Shown here: positions 1 to 7,877 of the stretch, piece after piece
How positions within the stretch are numbered: the first letter of the stretch is position 1
Layout: every line of letters begins with the position of its first letter
Source: an uncultured Clostridia bacterium
GTDB taxonomy: Bacteria > Bacillota > Clostridia > Oscillospirales > Acutalibacteraceae
Reading direction: 5' to 3'
DNA length: 64,000 nucleotides
Assembly: GCA_946484175.1 (NCBI GenBank)
Contig: CAMLSX010000009.1
Location: forward strand, 1-64,000
The notes under the pieces: model-generated
The model's database searches: none
Seen by the model: only the letters and a program-made list of their open reading frames with translations
What the model was told of the DNA's origin: nothing
Made by a program: the position numbers and the translations under genes

Positions 1-1308
1 CCCCTTGCGGAAATCCTTTTCCACAGGGGTTTTGTCATTACCGGCTCCGACATGAGTGAATCCGATACACTGGAGCGTGTGCGCGGCTATGGAATTCCCG
101 TGCATATGGGGCATAAAGCCGAAAACATTCAGGGAGCAGAGCTGGTGGTTTATACTGCCGCCGTCAAGCAGGACAACCCCGAGCTGGTGGCTGCCCGCGA
201 ACAGAACATTCCCACTGTGGAGCGTTCCGTGCTGTTGGGAATGGTGACCGGCCGGTATGCGGATTCTATCGCTGTTTCCGGTACTCACGGCAAAACCACT
301 ACCACCGGCATGATTACTCAGCTGCTGGTGAGTGCAGGCCGCGACCCCAGCGCTGTCATCGGTGGCAAGCTTCCCTTTATCGGCACCAATGGCCGGGCGG
401 GCAAATCAGACATTATGGTCTGTGAAGCCTGCGAGTATGTAGATACTTTCCTGGAGCTGCATCCGGCAGTGTCTGTCATTTTGAATGTGGACGCTGACCA
501 TCTGGACTACTTTAAAACCCTGGAAAACATCATCAAATCATTCCGGCAGTTTGCTTGCCAGACCAGCCGCCTGTTAATCGTCAACGGCGACGACGCAAAC
601 AGTCTGAAAGCAGTGGAAGGTCTGACCCATGCACAGGTGGTCACCTTCGGTTTTGACAGCAAAAACGACTATTCCGCTGCCGAAATCGCCGACACCAAGG
701 GCGCACGGGAAGAATTTACCCTAATGAAGAAGGGCCAGCCCCTGTGCCGTATTGAGCTTTCAGTGCCCGGCCGTCATAATATTTTCAATGCGCTGGCTGC
801 TGCGGCAGTGGCCGACCAGATGGGCGTACCGGCAGAAGAAATCGCCAAGGGTCTTCACGCCTTCACCGGCGTACATCGCCGCTTTGAGGTGCTGGGTCAG
901 TTTGACGGCGTAACAGTTGCCGATGATTTTGCCCACCATCCCACTGAGCTGACCGCTACTTTGAATGCTGCCATGAACATGGGATTCCATGAGGTTTGGG
1001 CAGTGTTCCAGCCCCACACCTTCTCCCGAACCTATCTGCTGCTGGACGATTTTGCAAAGGCGCTCTCCATCCCTGACCATGTGGTGATGACCGAAATCCT
1101 GCCGGTTCGGGAAGAGAACATCTACGGCATCCACACCAGCGATTTGGCGGCCAAGGTGCCGGGCAGCTGCTGGTTCGATTCTTTTGAAAAGATTGCGGAC
1201 TATGTGATGGAAAAAGCAAAGCCGGGTGATTTGATTCTGACTCTTGGCGGCGGCGACATTTATAAGTGTGCCAATTTGATTGTGAAGCGGTATGAGGAGA
1301 AATCCTGA
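1..1308 (+). CDS. murC: UDP-N-acetylmuramate--L-alanine ligase, 5'-truncated by the window edge
   Basis: The reading frame is open from base 1, so the gene starts upstream of the window; the visible part is about 435 residues of a protein normally 450-460 long. MurC adds L-alanine to UDP-N-acetylmuramic acid with ATP in cytoplasmic peptidoglycan precursor synthesis. The visible start reads AEILFHRGFVITGSD, which matches the end of the N-terminal Rossmann segment. The ATP loop SGTHGKTTTTG follows, then the central-domain signatures EACEYVDTFL and NVDADHLDYF, the GRHNIFNALAA stretch, and the C-terminal domain with DDFAHHPTE and FQPHTFSRT. It ends two bases before the GNAT gene and may be cotranscribed with it. 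Family assignment is secure. Confidence 0.95.
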   Translation, partial: PLAEILFHRGFVITGSDMSESDTLERVRGYGIPVHMGHKAENIQGAELVVYTAAVKQDNPELVAAREQNIPTVERSVLLGMVTGRYADSIAVSGTHGKTTTTGMITQLLVSAGRDPSAVIGGKLPFIGTNGRAGKSDIMVCEACEYVDTFLELHPAVSVILNVDADHLDYFKTLENIIKSFRQFACQTSRLLIVNGDDANSLKAVEGLTHAQVVTFGFDSKNDYSAAEIADTKGAREEFTLMKKGQPLCRIELSVPGRHNIFNALAAAAVADQMGVPAEEIAKGLHAFTGVHRRFEVLGQFDGVTVADDFAHHPTELTATLNAAMNMGFHEVWAVFQPHTFSRTYLLLDDFAKALSIPDHVVMTEILPVREENIYGIHTSDLAAKVPGSCWFDSFEKIADYVMEKAKPGDLILTLGGGDIYKCANLIVKRYEEKS

Positions 1309-1309
1309 T

Positions 1310-1837
1310 ATGATTTTTTTGAAAGAAATCAATTTGCAGGATGCAGAAAAAGAATATCAATATATTGTTTCTGTACCCGCAGATGAAAATGGTTTTATAA
1401 ACGACTTTTATGATGCTCCACGCGAAAACTTTGAGACAGCCGTTTTGCAGCCGCTGATTTGTCAGGGGCAGGGAATGAATTTGCCGGAAGGATATGTACC
1501 GCAGACCCACTACCTGCTTTGGGATGATGATATCATTGTAGGGTGGTTCCGGCTGCGCCATTACCTTTGTCCCTCTTTGGTAAACGGCGCTGGGCATATC
1601 GGCTACAGCATCCGGGAAGGATTTCGGGGAAAAGGCTATGCCACAACCGGACTCCGCCTTCTTCTGCAAAAGGCCGCAGAAATCGTTCCCGAAGAGGAAG
1701 TTTATTTGTTTGTTAACAAAGATAACCCTGCTTCTTTGCGTGTAATGCTGAAAAACGGCGGAACAATCCACCACGAAGATTCAGATAAATATTATGTTAG
1801 AATCAAGCGCCAAACTTCTTGTTACATTCCATGCTGA
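1310..1837 (+). CDS. GNAT family N-acetyltransferase
   Basis: This is a 175-residue acetyltransferase of the GNAT fold, probably of the RimJ/RimL-like branch. The acetyl-CoA binding motif A is visible as GYSIREGFRGKGYATTG, and the C-terminal motif NPASLRVMLKNGG is typical of this branch. The ATG at 1310 is chosen because GAGGAGAAA lies just upstream, inside the end of murC; an upstream in-frame start at 1292 has no such site. The substrate cannot be read from the sequence. Members of this group acetylate small amines, antibiotics or protein N-termini. It sits directly behind murC, but a cell-wall role is not demonstrated. Confidence 0.85.
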   Translation: MIFLKEINLQDAEKEYQYIVSVPADENGFINDFYDAPRENFETAVLQPLICQGQGMNLPEGYVPQTHYLLWDDDIIVGWFRLRHYLCPSLVNGAGHIGYSIREGFRGKGYATTGLRLLLQKAAEIVPEEEVYLFVNKDNPASLRVMLKNGGTIHHEDSDKYYVRIKRQTSCYIPC

Positions 1838-1883
1838 TAAACGGCTTTTTGCTGTTTATATATAGAAAGAAAAGAAACACAAG

Positions 1884-1901
1884 GGCCGGTGAAAACCGGC
1901 C
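1884..1901 (+). other. GNRA-type hairpin in the leader of the PurF-like gene
   Basis: GGCCGGT and ACCGGCC form a perfect 7-bp stem closed by a GAAA loop, 21 bases before the start codon. No T-run follows, so it is not a terminator. It may stabilise the mRNA 5' end or be a small leader structure. Seen directly; the function is unknown. Confidence 0.5.
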
Positions 1902-1922
1902 GGGACGAAAACGGAGGAATCT

Positions 1923-3326
1923 ATGAGCGGATACTTTGGAGTAGCTTCGAAAAACGACTGCATGTTTGACCTGTTCTTTGGCACCGACTATCATTCCCAT
2001 CTGGGAACCCGCCGGGCTGGATTGGCAGTGTACAGCAGGGAAGAGGGCTTCAACCGGGCGATACATAATATCGAGAATGCCCCCTTCCGCACCAAGTTCG
2101 ACAAGGACTTCAGCGAAATGCACGGCAATCTGGGCATCGGCTGTATTTCTGATTATGAGCCGCAGCCTTTGATTGTCCGCTCTCATCACGGCACCTATGC
2201 CATTTCTACCGTGGGAAAGATCAACAATCTGGATGAGATTGTCAAACAGATCTTCACCACCGGACATGCCCATTTTCTGGAGATGAGCGGCGGAGATATC
2301 AACGCCACTGAGCTGGTCGCCGCCATTATCAACCAGAAGGACAACCTGATTGAAGGTATTCAGTATGCACAGGAAATCATCGACGGCTCCATGACCATGC
2401 TGCTCCTGACCCCCAAGGGAATTCTGGCTGCCCGTGACAAGATGGGACGCACCCCGGTTTCTGTAGGTAAAAAGGACGGCAGCTACTGCGTTTCTTTTGA
2501 AAGCTTTGCCTATCTGAACCTGGAATACACCCACGAAAAGGATCTGGGTCCCGGTGAAATCGCCATGATTACCCCCGAAGGCGTAGTAACACTGGTACAG
2601 CCCGGCAAAGATATGAAGATCTGTACCTTCCTGTGGGTTTATTACGGCTACCCGTCTTCCTCCTATGAAGGCGTAAGCGTAGAGCAGATGCGTTATACCT
2701 GCGGTGCTTTGCTGGCCAAACGGGATGACGCGCGTCCTGACACCGTGGCAGGTGTGCCTGATTCCGGTATTGCCCATGCAGTCGGCTATTCCAACGCTTC
2801 CGGCATCCCCTTCTCCCGTCCCTTTATCAAATACACTCCTACCTGGCCCCGCTCCTTTATGCCCACCGTACAGAGCCGCCGGGATCTGATCGCAAAAATG
2901 AAGCTGATCCCCGTTCATGAGCTCATTGAAAACAAGAGCCTGCTGCTGATTGACGACTCCATTGTCCGCGGCACCCAGCTGGGCGAAACCACCCAGTTCC
3001 TGTACAACAGCGGCGCAAAGGAAGTCCATGTGCGTCCGGCCTGCCCGCCGTTGCTGTATGGCTGTAAATATCTGAACTTCTCCCGTTCCACTTCTGAAAT
3101 GGACTTGATTACCCGCCGTGTGATCAAAGAAATGACCGGCAGCGAGGATATTGACCTCACCCCTTATGCCGATCCGGAGAGTTCCGAGTATAAGGAGATG
3201 CTGGAGAGAATCCGCCAGAAGCTTCACTTCACTTCTTTGCGGTATCACCGTCTTGATGACCTGATCGAGTCTGTGGGGATTGACCGCTGCAAGCTGTGCA
3301 CCTATTGCTGGGATGGCAAAGAATAA
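1923..3326 (+). CDS. Amidophosphoribosyltransferase-like protein lacking the catalytic N-terminal cysteine
   Basis: This 467-residue protein has the PurF layout: an N-terminal class II glutamine amidotransferase (Ntn) domain of about 230 residues and a C-terminal phosphoribosyltransferase domain. The PRPP-binding loop is intact (LLLIDDSIVRGTQ, near residue 340). PurF begins its mature chain with a nucleophilic Cys (CGxxG); here the N-terminus reads MSGYFGVAS, with Ser where Cys belongs. The LQHRGQE-like motif is changed to LGTRRAG. A C-terminal CKLCTYCW stretch offers three cysteines. GGAGGAAT precedes the ATG. No other purine genes adjoin it. It may be an ammonia-dependent enzyme or a PurF paralogue with another job; a similar Cys-less group exists in Clostridia as I recall. 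The fold is certain, the activity is not. Confidence 0.8.
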   Translation: MSGYFGVASKNDCMFDLFFGTDYHSHLGTRRAGLAVYSREEGFNRAIHNIENAPFRTKFDKDFSEMHGNLGIGCISDYEPQPLIVRSHHGTYAISTVGKINNLDEIVKQIFTTGHAHFLEMSGGDINATELVAAIINQKDNLIEGIQYAQEIIDGSMTMLLLTPKGILAARDKMGRTPVSVGKKDGSYCVSFESFAYLNLEYTHEKDLGPGEIAMITPEGVVTLVQPGKDMKICTFLWVYYGYPSSSYEGVSVEQMRYTCGALLAKRDDARPDTVAGVPDSGIAHAVGYSNASGIPFSRPFIKYTPTWPRSFMPTVQSRRDLIAKMKLIPVHELIENKSLLLIDDSIVRGTQLGETTQFLYNSGAKEVHVRPACPPLLYGCKYLNFSRSTSEMDLITRRVIKEMTGSEDIDLTPYADPESSEYKEMLERIRQKLHFTSLRYHRLDDLIESVGIDRCKLCTYCWDGKE

Positions 3327-3333
3327 AACTTAC

Positions 3334-3369
3334 AAAAGCCCGTTTCCTTTTTGGAAAAACGGGCTTTTT
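3334..3369 (+). terminator. Rho-independent terminator after the PurF-like gene
   Basis: AAAGCCCGTTTCC pairs with GGAAAAACGGGCTTT across a TTTTT loop and is followed by a T-run. It separates the PurF-like gene from prfC. Confidence 0.85.
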
Positions 3370-3402
3370 CTTTGAAGAATCTGCAAAACATCCCGGTTTT
3401 AC

Positions 3403-3431
3403 TGGAAAAAGTCCGAAAACCATGGTATAAT
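3403..3431 (+). promoter_or_regulatory. Sigma-A promoter of prfC
   Basis: TGGAAA, a 17-nt spacer and TATAAT lie about 55 bases before the prfC start and downstream of the preceding terminator. Confidence 0.65.
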
Positions 3432-3484
3432 ATTCAGTTGTATGTAAACTATGATTTTATTACGATACGGATGGAGGAATCCCC

Positions 3485-5077
3485 TTGGCTCTGACGCCTG
3501 CGATGCAAAATGAAATTAACCGGAGACGCACGTTTGCGATTATCTCTCACCCCGATGCGGGTAAAACCACCTTGACCGAAAAATTCCTGCTGTACGGCGG
3601 CGCCATCACATTGGCCGGCGCGGTTAAGGGTAAAAAGAATAGCCGTCATGCGGTTTCCGACTGGATGGAAATCGAAAAACAGCGTGGTATTTCTGTTACT
3701 TCTTCTGTTATGCAGTTCCAGTATGATGGCTTCTGCATCAATATTCTGGATACCCCCGGCCACCAGGACTTTTCCGAGGACACCTATCGTACCCTGATGG
3801 CGGCTGACTCCGCTGTCATGGTGATTGATGCTTCTAAGGGCGTTGAGGCGCAGACCCGCAAGCTCTTTAAGGTCTGCTTGCTGCGTGATATCCCGATCTT
3901 TACCTTTATCAACAAGATGGATCGCGAAGCCCGCAACCCTTATGACCTGTTGGACGAAATCGAGTATGAACTGGGCATCAAAACTTACCCCATGAACTGG
4001 CCCATCGGATGCGGCAAAGAGTTTAAGGGTGTGTACGACCGGGAAAAGAAAGAAATTCTGGCTTTTACCGCCAACAACGGCCAGCGCGAAGTGGAAGCCA
4101 CCGAGGCTGCTCTGGATGACGCTTCCATGAAAGAGCGTCTGGGAGAAGATCTGTATCAGACTTTGCAGGACGACGTGGAGCTGCTGGACGGTGCAGGGTA
4201 TGAATTTGACCTTGAGCAGGTGCGCCACGGAAAGCTTTCCCCGGTGTTCTTTGGCTCCGCTCTTACCAATTTCGGTGTTGAGCCTTTCCTAGAAAGCTTT
4301 TTGAAGCTGACCAGTTCGCCCCTGCCCCGTAAAACAGAAAGCGGAGTAGTAGATCCTTTTGATGCAGGATTTTCTGCTTTTGTGTTTAAAATTCAGGCTA
4401 ACATGAACAAGGCTCATCGTGACCGTATCGCCTTTATGAGAATCTGCTCCGGCAAATTCGAAAAGGGCATGGAGGTCCAGCATGTGCAGGGCGGCCGGAA
4501 AATGAAGCTTTCTCAGCCCCAGCAAATGATGGCTCAAAGCCGCGAAATTATTGACGAAGCTTATGCCGGCGATATTATCGGTATATTCGACCCGGGTATC
4601 TTCTCCATTGGCGACACAGTTTGTTCTCCCGGCATGAAGGCAAAATTTGAGGGAATCCCTACTTTTGCACCTGAATTGTTCTGCCGTGTCCACCAGAAAG
4701 ACACCATGAAGCGCAAGCAGTTTGTGAAGGGTACCACCCAGATCGCGCAGGAAGGTGCTATCCAGATTTTTCAGGACATCAACAGCGGTATGGAGGAAGT
4801 CATTGTTGGCGTAGTGGGTACACTGCAATTTGACGTGTTCAAATACCGCATGGAAAACGAATATAATGTCGAAATCCGCATGGAGAACCTGCCGTATCAG
4901 TATATTCGGTGGATTGAAAATGAGGAAATCGAGCTCAAGTCCCTGAACCTGACTTCAGACACCCGAAAGGTGCAGGATATGAAGGGACGTTATCTGCTGC
5001 TGTTTGCCAACGAGTGGAGTATTCGTTGGGCAGAGGAGCATAATCCCACTCTGGAGCTGGCAGAGTTCAGCCGCTGA
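3485..5077 (+). CDS. prfC: Peptide chain release factor 3
   Basis: RF3 is the translational GTPase that removes RF1/RF2 from the ribosome after peptide release. The 530-residue length fits the family. The GTPase motifs are complete: SHPDAGKTTLTEKFLL (G1), the GIS switch around EKQRGISVTSS, DTPGHQDFSEDTYR (G3) and NKMDRE (G4). Downstream are the domain II and III signatures including VVGTLQFDVFKYRM. The start is TTG at 3485, supported by ATGGAGGAAT eight bases upstream; the first ATG lies inside the conserved N-terminus. It is a single-gene unit between its own promoter and terminator. The window's second TetM-like GTPase (44.8 kb) is clearly distinct. Confidence 0.96.
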   Translation: MALTPAMQNEINRRRTFAIISHPDAGKTTLTEKFLLYGGAITLAGAVKGKKNSRHAVSDWMEIEKQRGISVTSSVMQFQYDGFCINILDTPGHQDFSEDTYRTLMAADSAVMVIDASKGVEAQTRKLFKVCLLRDIPIFTFINKMDREARNPYDLLDEIEYELGIKTYPMNWPIGCGKEFKGVYDREKKEILAFTANNGQREVEATEAALDDASMKERLGEDLYQTLQDDVELLDGAGYEFDLEQVRHGKLSPVFFGSALTNFGVEPFLESFLKLTSSPLPRKTESGVVDPFDAGFSAFVFKIQANMNKAHRDRIAFMRICSGKFEKGMEVQHVQGGRKMKLSQPQQMMAQSREIIDEAYAGDIIGIFDPGIFSIGDTVCSPGMKAKFEGIPTFAPELFCRVHQKDTMKRKQFVKGTTQIAQEGAIQIFQDINSGMEEVIVGVVGTLQFDVFKYRMENEYNVEIRMENLPYQYIRWIENEEIELKSLNLTSDTRKVQDMKGRYLLLFANEWSIRWAEEHNPTLELAEFSR

Positions 5078-5095
5078 TTCAAGGCTGCAAATAAC

Positions 5096-5141
5096 ACTCC
5101 GGCTTTCACGGAACCTGTATTCCGGAAGCCGGAGTATTTTT
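5096..5141 (+). terminator. Rho-independent terminator after prfC
   Basis: ACTCCGGCTT pairs with AAGCCGGAGT, with an inner CGGAA/TTCCG stem, followed by a T-run. Confidence 0.85.
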
Positions 5142-5169
5142 CATTTAGTAGGGTAGAAGGAGGGTGTGT

Positions 5170-6054
5170 ATGAAAATCGCAGTACTGGCGGATATTCACA
5201 GCAATCATATTGCATTGGAAGCGTGTTTGAAAGAAATTTCCCAGGAAAAAGTGGATGCAGTTGCGCTTTTGGGTGACTATGTTTCCGACTGCCCCTATCC
5301 GCAGAAGACCATGGAACTGGTGCGTCAAATCCGGGAAAACTGGGCGTGTTGGTGTATTTGCGGCAATCGGGAGGAGTACCTGATTCAATACCGCAAAGAG
5401 GGGGCCACGGGCTGGAAAGATGGTTCCCGTTATGGTTCTCTCCTGTATACATATGAGAACCTTACAGAGCGGGACTTGGACTGGTTTGAATCGCTGCCGG
5501 TTTCTGCACACATCCGACCGAGAGCAGCCGCGCCGTTTTTGCTTTGTCATGGAGCCATTCATCAGACAAAGCCGGACATGCTCTATCGGAAACGGCCAGG
5601 CGAGATTTTAGCCGGAATCAAAGAGCCTCTTTTGTTGTACGGTCATACACATATCCCGTATGAGTATAGCGACAAAGGAAAGCTGCTTGTGAATGTTGGT
5701 TCGGTGGGCGTTTCTGTGGACGGCCAGACCCGGGCCCGGTATGCAATACTGGAATATCGGGATGGGCGCTGGCATCCTGAAATCAGGGGCGCTGTTTATG
5801 ATACTGGCCGTGTGCTGCGGGAATTTGAAGAAAGCGGCTTGCTGGAGCGCGGCGGTATGTGGAGCAGAGCGATTTGTTATACATTGCTTACAGGGCGTAA
5901 TTATTCTTATAAAAGCGTATCGCTGGTTGGACAGTGGGTTCGAAAAGAAGGCGGTTCTGTAGAAGACGAAGAACTTTGGGAACGTGCCGCACGTCAGCTC
6001 GGCTGTTTTGACTGGCCGTATGTCGTGCCCCCAAAAGAAGAAAAAAGAGTATAA
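5170..6054 (+). CDS. Calcineurin-like metallophosphoesterase family protein
   Basis: This 294-residue protein carries the metallophosphoesterase metal-binding series in order: DIHSN near the start, LLGDYVSD, CGNREEY, CHGAIH and YGHTHIPYE. That is the YfcE/MJ0936-type arrangement of a dinuclear metal phosphodiesterase. After the core (about residue 185) comes an extension of some 100 residues of unknown role. The ATG at 5170 is chosen because AAGGAGGG lies six bases upstream; a GTG two codons earlier falls inside that site. The substrate is unknown; relatives act on phosphodiesters or nucleotides. Confidence 0.85.
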   Translation: MKIAVLADIHSNHIALEACLKEISQEKVDAVALLGDYVSDCPYPQKTMELVRQIRENWACWCICGNREEYLIQYRKEGATGWKDGSRYGSLLYTYENLTERDLDWFESLPVSAHIRPRAAAPFLLCHGAIHQTKPDMLYRKRPGEILAGIKEPLLLYGHTHIPYEYSDKGKLLVNVGSVGVSVDGQTRARYAILEYRDGRWHPEIRGAVYDTGRVLREFEESGLLERGGMWSRAICYTLLTGRNYSYKSVSLVGQWVRKEGGSVEDEELWERAARQLGCFDWPYVVPPKEEKRV

Positions 6055-6154
6055 AATTATTATTCAGCAGGAAAGAAGTGAGATAGAATCACCGTTTGTA
6101 TCCTGACGTAATATGGATGCAGTGTGCCTGTCCAGTTGTAAAAGGAGGCTCCCT

Positions 6155-6466
6155 ATGGGATGGAAATGCATCTGTTTTTCTACAGAAAAATTATATGGAA
6201 TGTATACACATAAACGCCCTTGCCGGATATTGGTGGACAGCCAGACTTTTCTTCTTTCTTCCTGGTGGATGAAAAAAACCCTGTTCAGATGTGAACAGGG
6301 GGAAATTTTCAAAATCCAGGAAACAATTACTTTGGGTAACCGGTATTTTATTGTTTCGGCAACAGGGAACGGTGGAGAATTCGTCCTTTCGTTTCGAAAA
6401 AAAGAACAAAAATCTTTTCGGGAATGGTGCCGGAACACCCTCGGCGAGCGGTTTCAGGAATTGTGA
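6155..6466 (+). CDS. Small hypothetical protein
   Basis: This is a possible 103-residue protein, recognised mainly by its strong ribosome binding site (AAAGGAGG at 6141-6148, six bases before the ATG). It has no clear signal peptide or membrane segment. It looks beta-rich and basic near the C-terminus (FRKKEQKSFREW). I recognise no family. Two points count against it: a perfect minus-strand terminator hairpin lies within it, and it ends one base before the convergent gatB stop. It may be genuine or a fortuitous frame behind a good RBS. Confidence 0.45.
   Translation: MGWKCICFSTEKLYGMYTHKRPCRILVDSQTFLLSSWWMKKTLFRCEQGEIFKIQETITLGNRYFIVSATGNGGEFVLSFRKKEQKSFREWCRNTLGERFQEL
6272..6300 (-). terminator. 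Rho-independent terminator of the gatCAB operon
   Basis: On the minus strand CCCTGTTCA and TGAACAGGG form a perfect 9-bp stem with a 4-nt loop, followed by seven T's. It lies about 170 bases beyond the gatB stop codon, the next signal for the leftward operon. It overlaps the plus-strand hypothetical gene. Confidence 0.8.
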
Positions 6467-6467
6467 G

Positions 6468-7877
6468 TTACAGCATCTTCCGCAAAAACTTCTCGGTTTC
6501 GGCAGCATCTGCGCGGCCTCGGCACTGCCGCATCACAGCGCCCAGCAGGGCTTTGAGCGCTTTTTCTTTGCCGGAACGAAAATCCTGTACGGCTTTCGGG
6601 TTTTCATCTATCGCCTGACGGCACAGCGATTCCAATTGTTCCGGCGAAATGCCTGCTAAATCTTCCTGTGAAAGCAGCTCCATGCACCCTTTGCCCGTGT
6701 CCAGCATAGTTTCGAGTGTTTTTTTAAGCAAATCAATGCGCAGTTTTTTCGACTCCAGCAGGCCGATCAGTTCTGCCAGCGCATCCGGCGAAACTGGGAT
6801 TTCTGCCCGCTCTTTGTCATCCTCTGTCTTTAAGCGGCGGAAAATTTGCCCCAGAATACAGTTGGCGGCATTTTTCGGCGTTTGGATATGCGAAATCACT
6901 GCTTCAAAATACTCCGCAATCTTCCGGTACCGCGTCAGCAGCCGGGCTTCTTCTTCCGAAAGTCCGAACTGCTGTTGGTACCGGTTTTGTTTTGCCTGTG
7001 GCAGCTCGGGCAGCTTTGCGCGCAGACGTTCGATTTCCCCTGCGGGAACCATCACGGCGCACAAATCGGGCTCTGGGAAAAACCGGTAATCCTGTGCGTC
7101 CTCTTTGCTGCGCATGGGCTCGGTGCGGTTCTCTTCCGGCAAAAAGCGCAGTGTCTCCTGCTGCACACACTGCCCGGCATCCAGAATGGCGGCCTGTCGC
7201 CGGATCTCGTATGCAATTGCACGCTCCATAAAGGTAAAGGAGTTCATGTTTTTAATTTCGGTACGGATTCCCAATTGTTCGCTGCCTTTGGGACGAAGGG
7301 AAATATTCACGTCGCTGCGCAGGGAGCCTTCCTGCATTTTACAATCGGAAATACCCAGATAGCGCATGGTCAATTGCATCAGTTCCAGATATTCCCGTGC
7401 TTCTTCCACTGAACGGAAATCCGGCTTTGTGACGATCTCGATGAGCGGTACGCCGCAACGGTTATAATCTACCAGTGTGCGCCCCGATTCATGTATCAGT
7501 TTACCTGCATCCTCCTCCAAATGGATACGTTCAATGCGAATTACCCGCCCATTAGAGAGCTTTACCTCTCCGTCATGACACAAAGGAGTATCGTACTGTG
7601 AAATCTGGTACGCTTTGGGCAGGTCGGGATAACAGTAATTTTTCCGGTCCATGTGAGAGATGGGGGAGATCTCGCACCCCAGCGCCAGCCCGGCCAATAT
7701 GGTATATTCCACCGCCTGACGGTTCAGTTTTGGCAGACTTCCCGGAAGTCCCAGACAAACAGGGCAGCAGTGGGTATTCGGTTCTCCGCCGAAAGCAGTG
7801 GAACAGCCGCAGAATACCTTTGTTTTGGTGGAAAGTTCAATATGTGTTTCCAGCCCGCAGACCAGCTCATATTCCAT
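6468..7877 (-). CDS. gatB: Aspartyl/glutamyl-tRNA(Asn/Gln) amidotransferase subunit B
   Basis: GatB binds misacylated Glu-tRNA(Gln) or Asp-tRNA(Asn) and phosphorylates the acyl group; with GatA and GatC it forms the transamidosome that makes Gln-tRNA(Gln)/Asn-tRNA(Asn). The 469-residue length fits. The start shows EYELVCGLETHIELSTKTK and the zinc region CGCS...CCPVCLGLPGSLP; further on are YCYPDLPKAYQISQ and a C-terminal helical/YqeY-like tail. The ATG at 7877 follows a perfect AAAGGAGG and shares its A with the gatA TGA stop (one-base overlap), implying translational coupling. A longer frame extends 26 codons upstream, but that part lies inside gatA. Confidence 0.96.
   Translation of the reverse strand: MEYELVCGLETHIELSTKTKVFCGCSTAFGGEPNTHCCPVCLGLPGSLPKLNRQAVEYTILAGLALGCEISPISHMDRKNYCYPDLPKAYQISQYDTPLCHDGEVKLSNGRVIRIERIHLEEDAGKLIHESGRTLVDYNRCGVPLIEIVTKPDFRSVEEAREYLELMQLTMRYLGISDCKMQEGSLRSDVNISLRPKGSEQLGIRTEIKNMNSFTFMERAIAYEIRRQAAILDAGQCVQQETLRFLPEENRTEPMRSKEDAQDYRFFPEPDLCAVMVPAGEIERLRAKLPELPQAKQNRYQQQFGLSEEEARLLTRYRKIAEYFEAVISHIQTPKNAANCILGQIFRRLKTEDDKERAEIPVSPDALAELIGLLESKKLRIDLLKKTLETMLDTGKGCMELLSQEDLAGISPEQLESLCRQAIDENPKAVQDFRSGKEKALKALLGAVMRQCRGRADAAETEKFLRKML

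Noticed and set aside
1803..3248. A 481-codon minus-strand frame opposite the PurF-like gene
   Set aside because: The composition is typical of antisense frames, and it crosses the leader hairpin of a clearly real gene.
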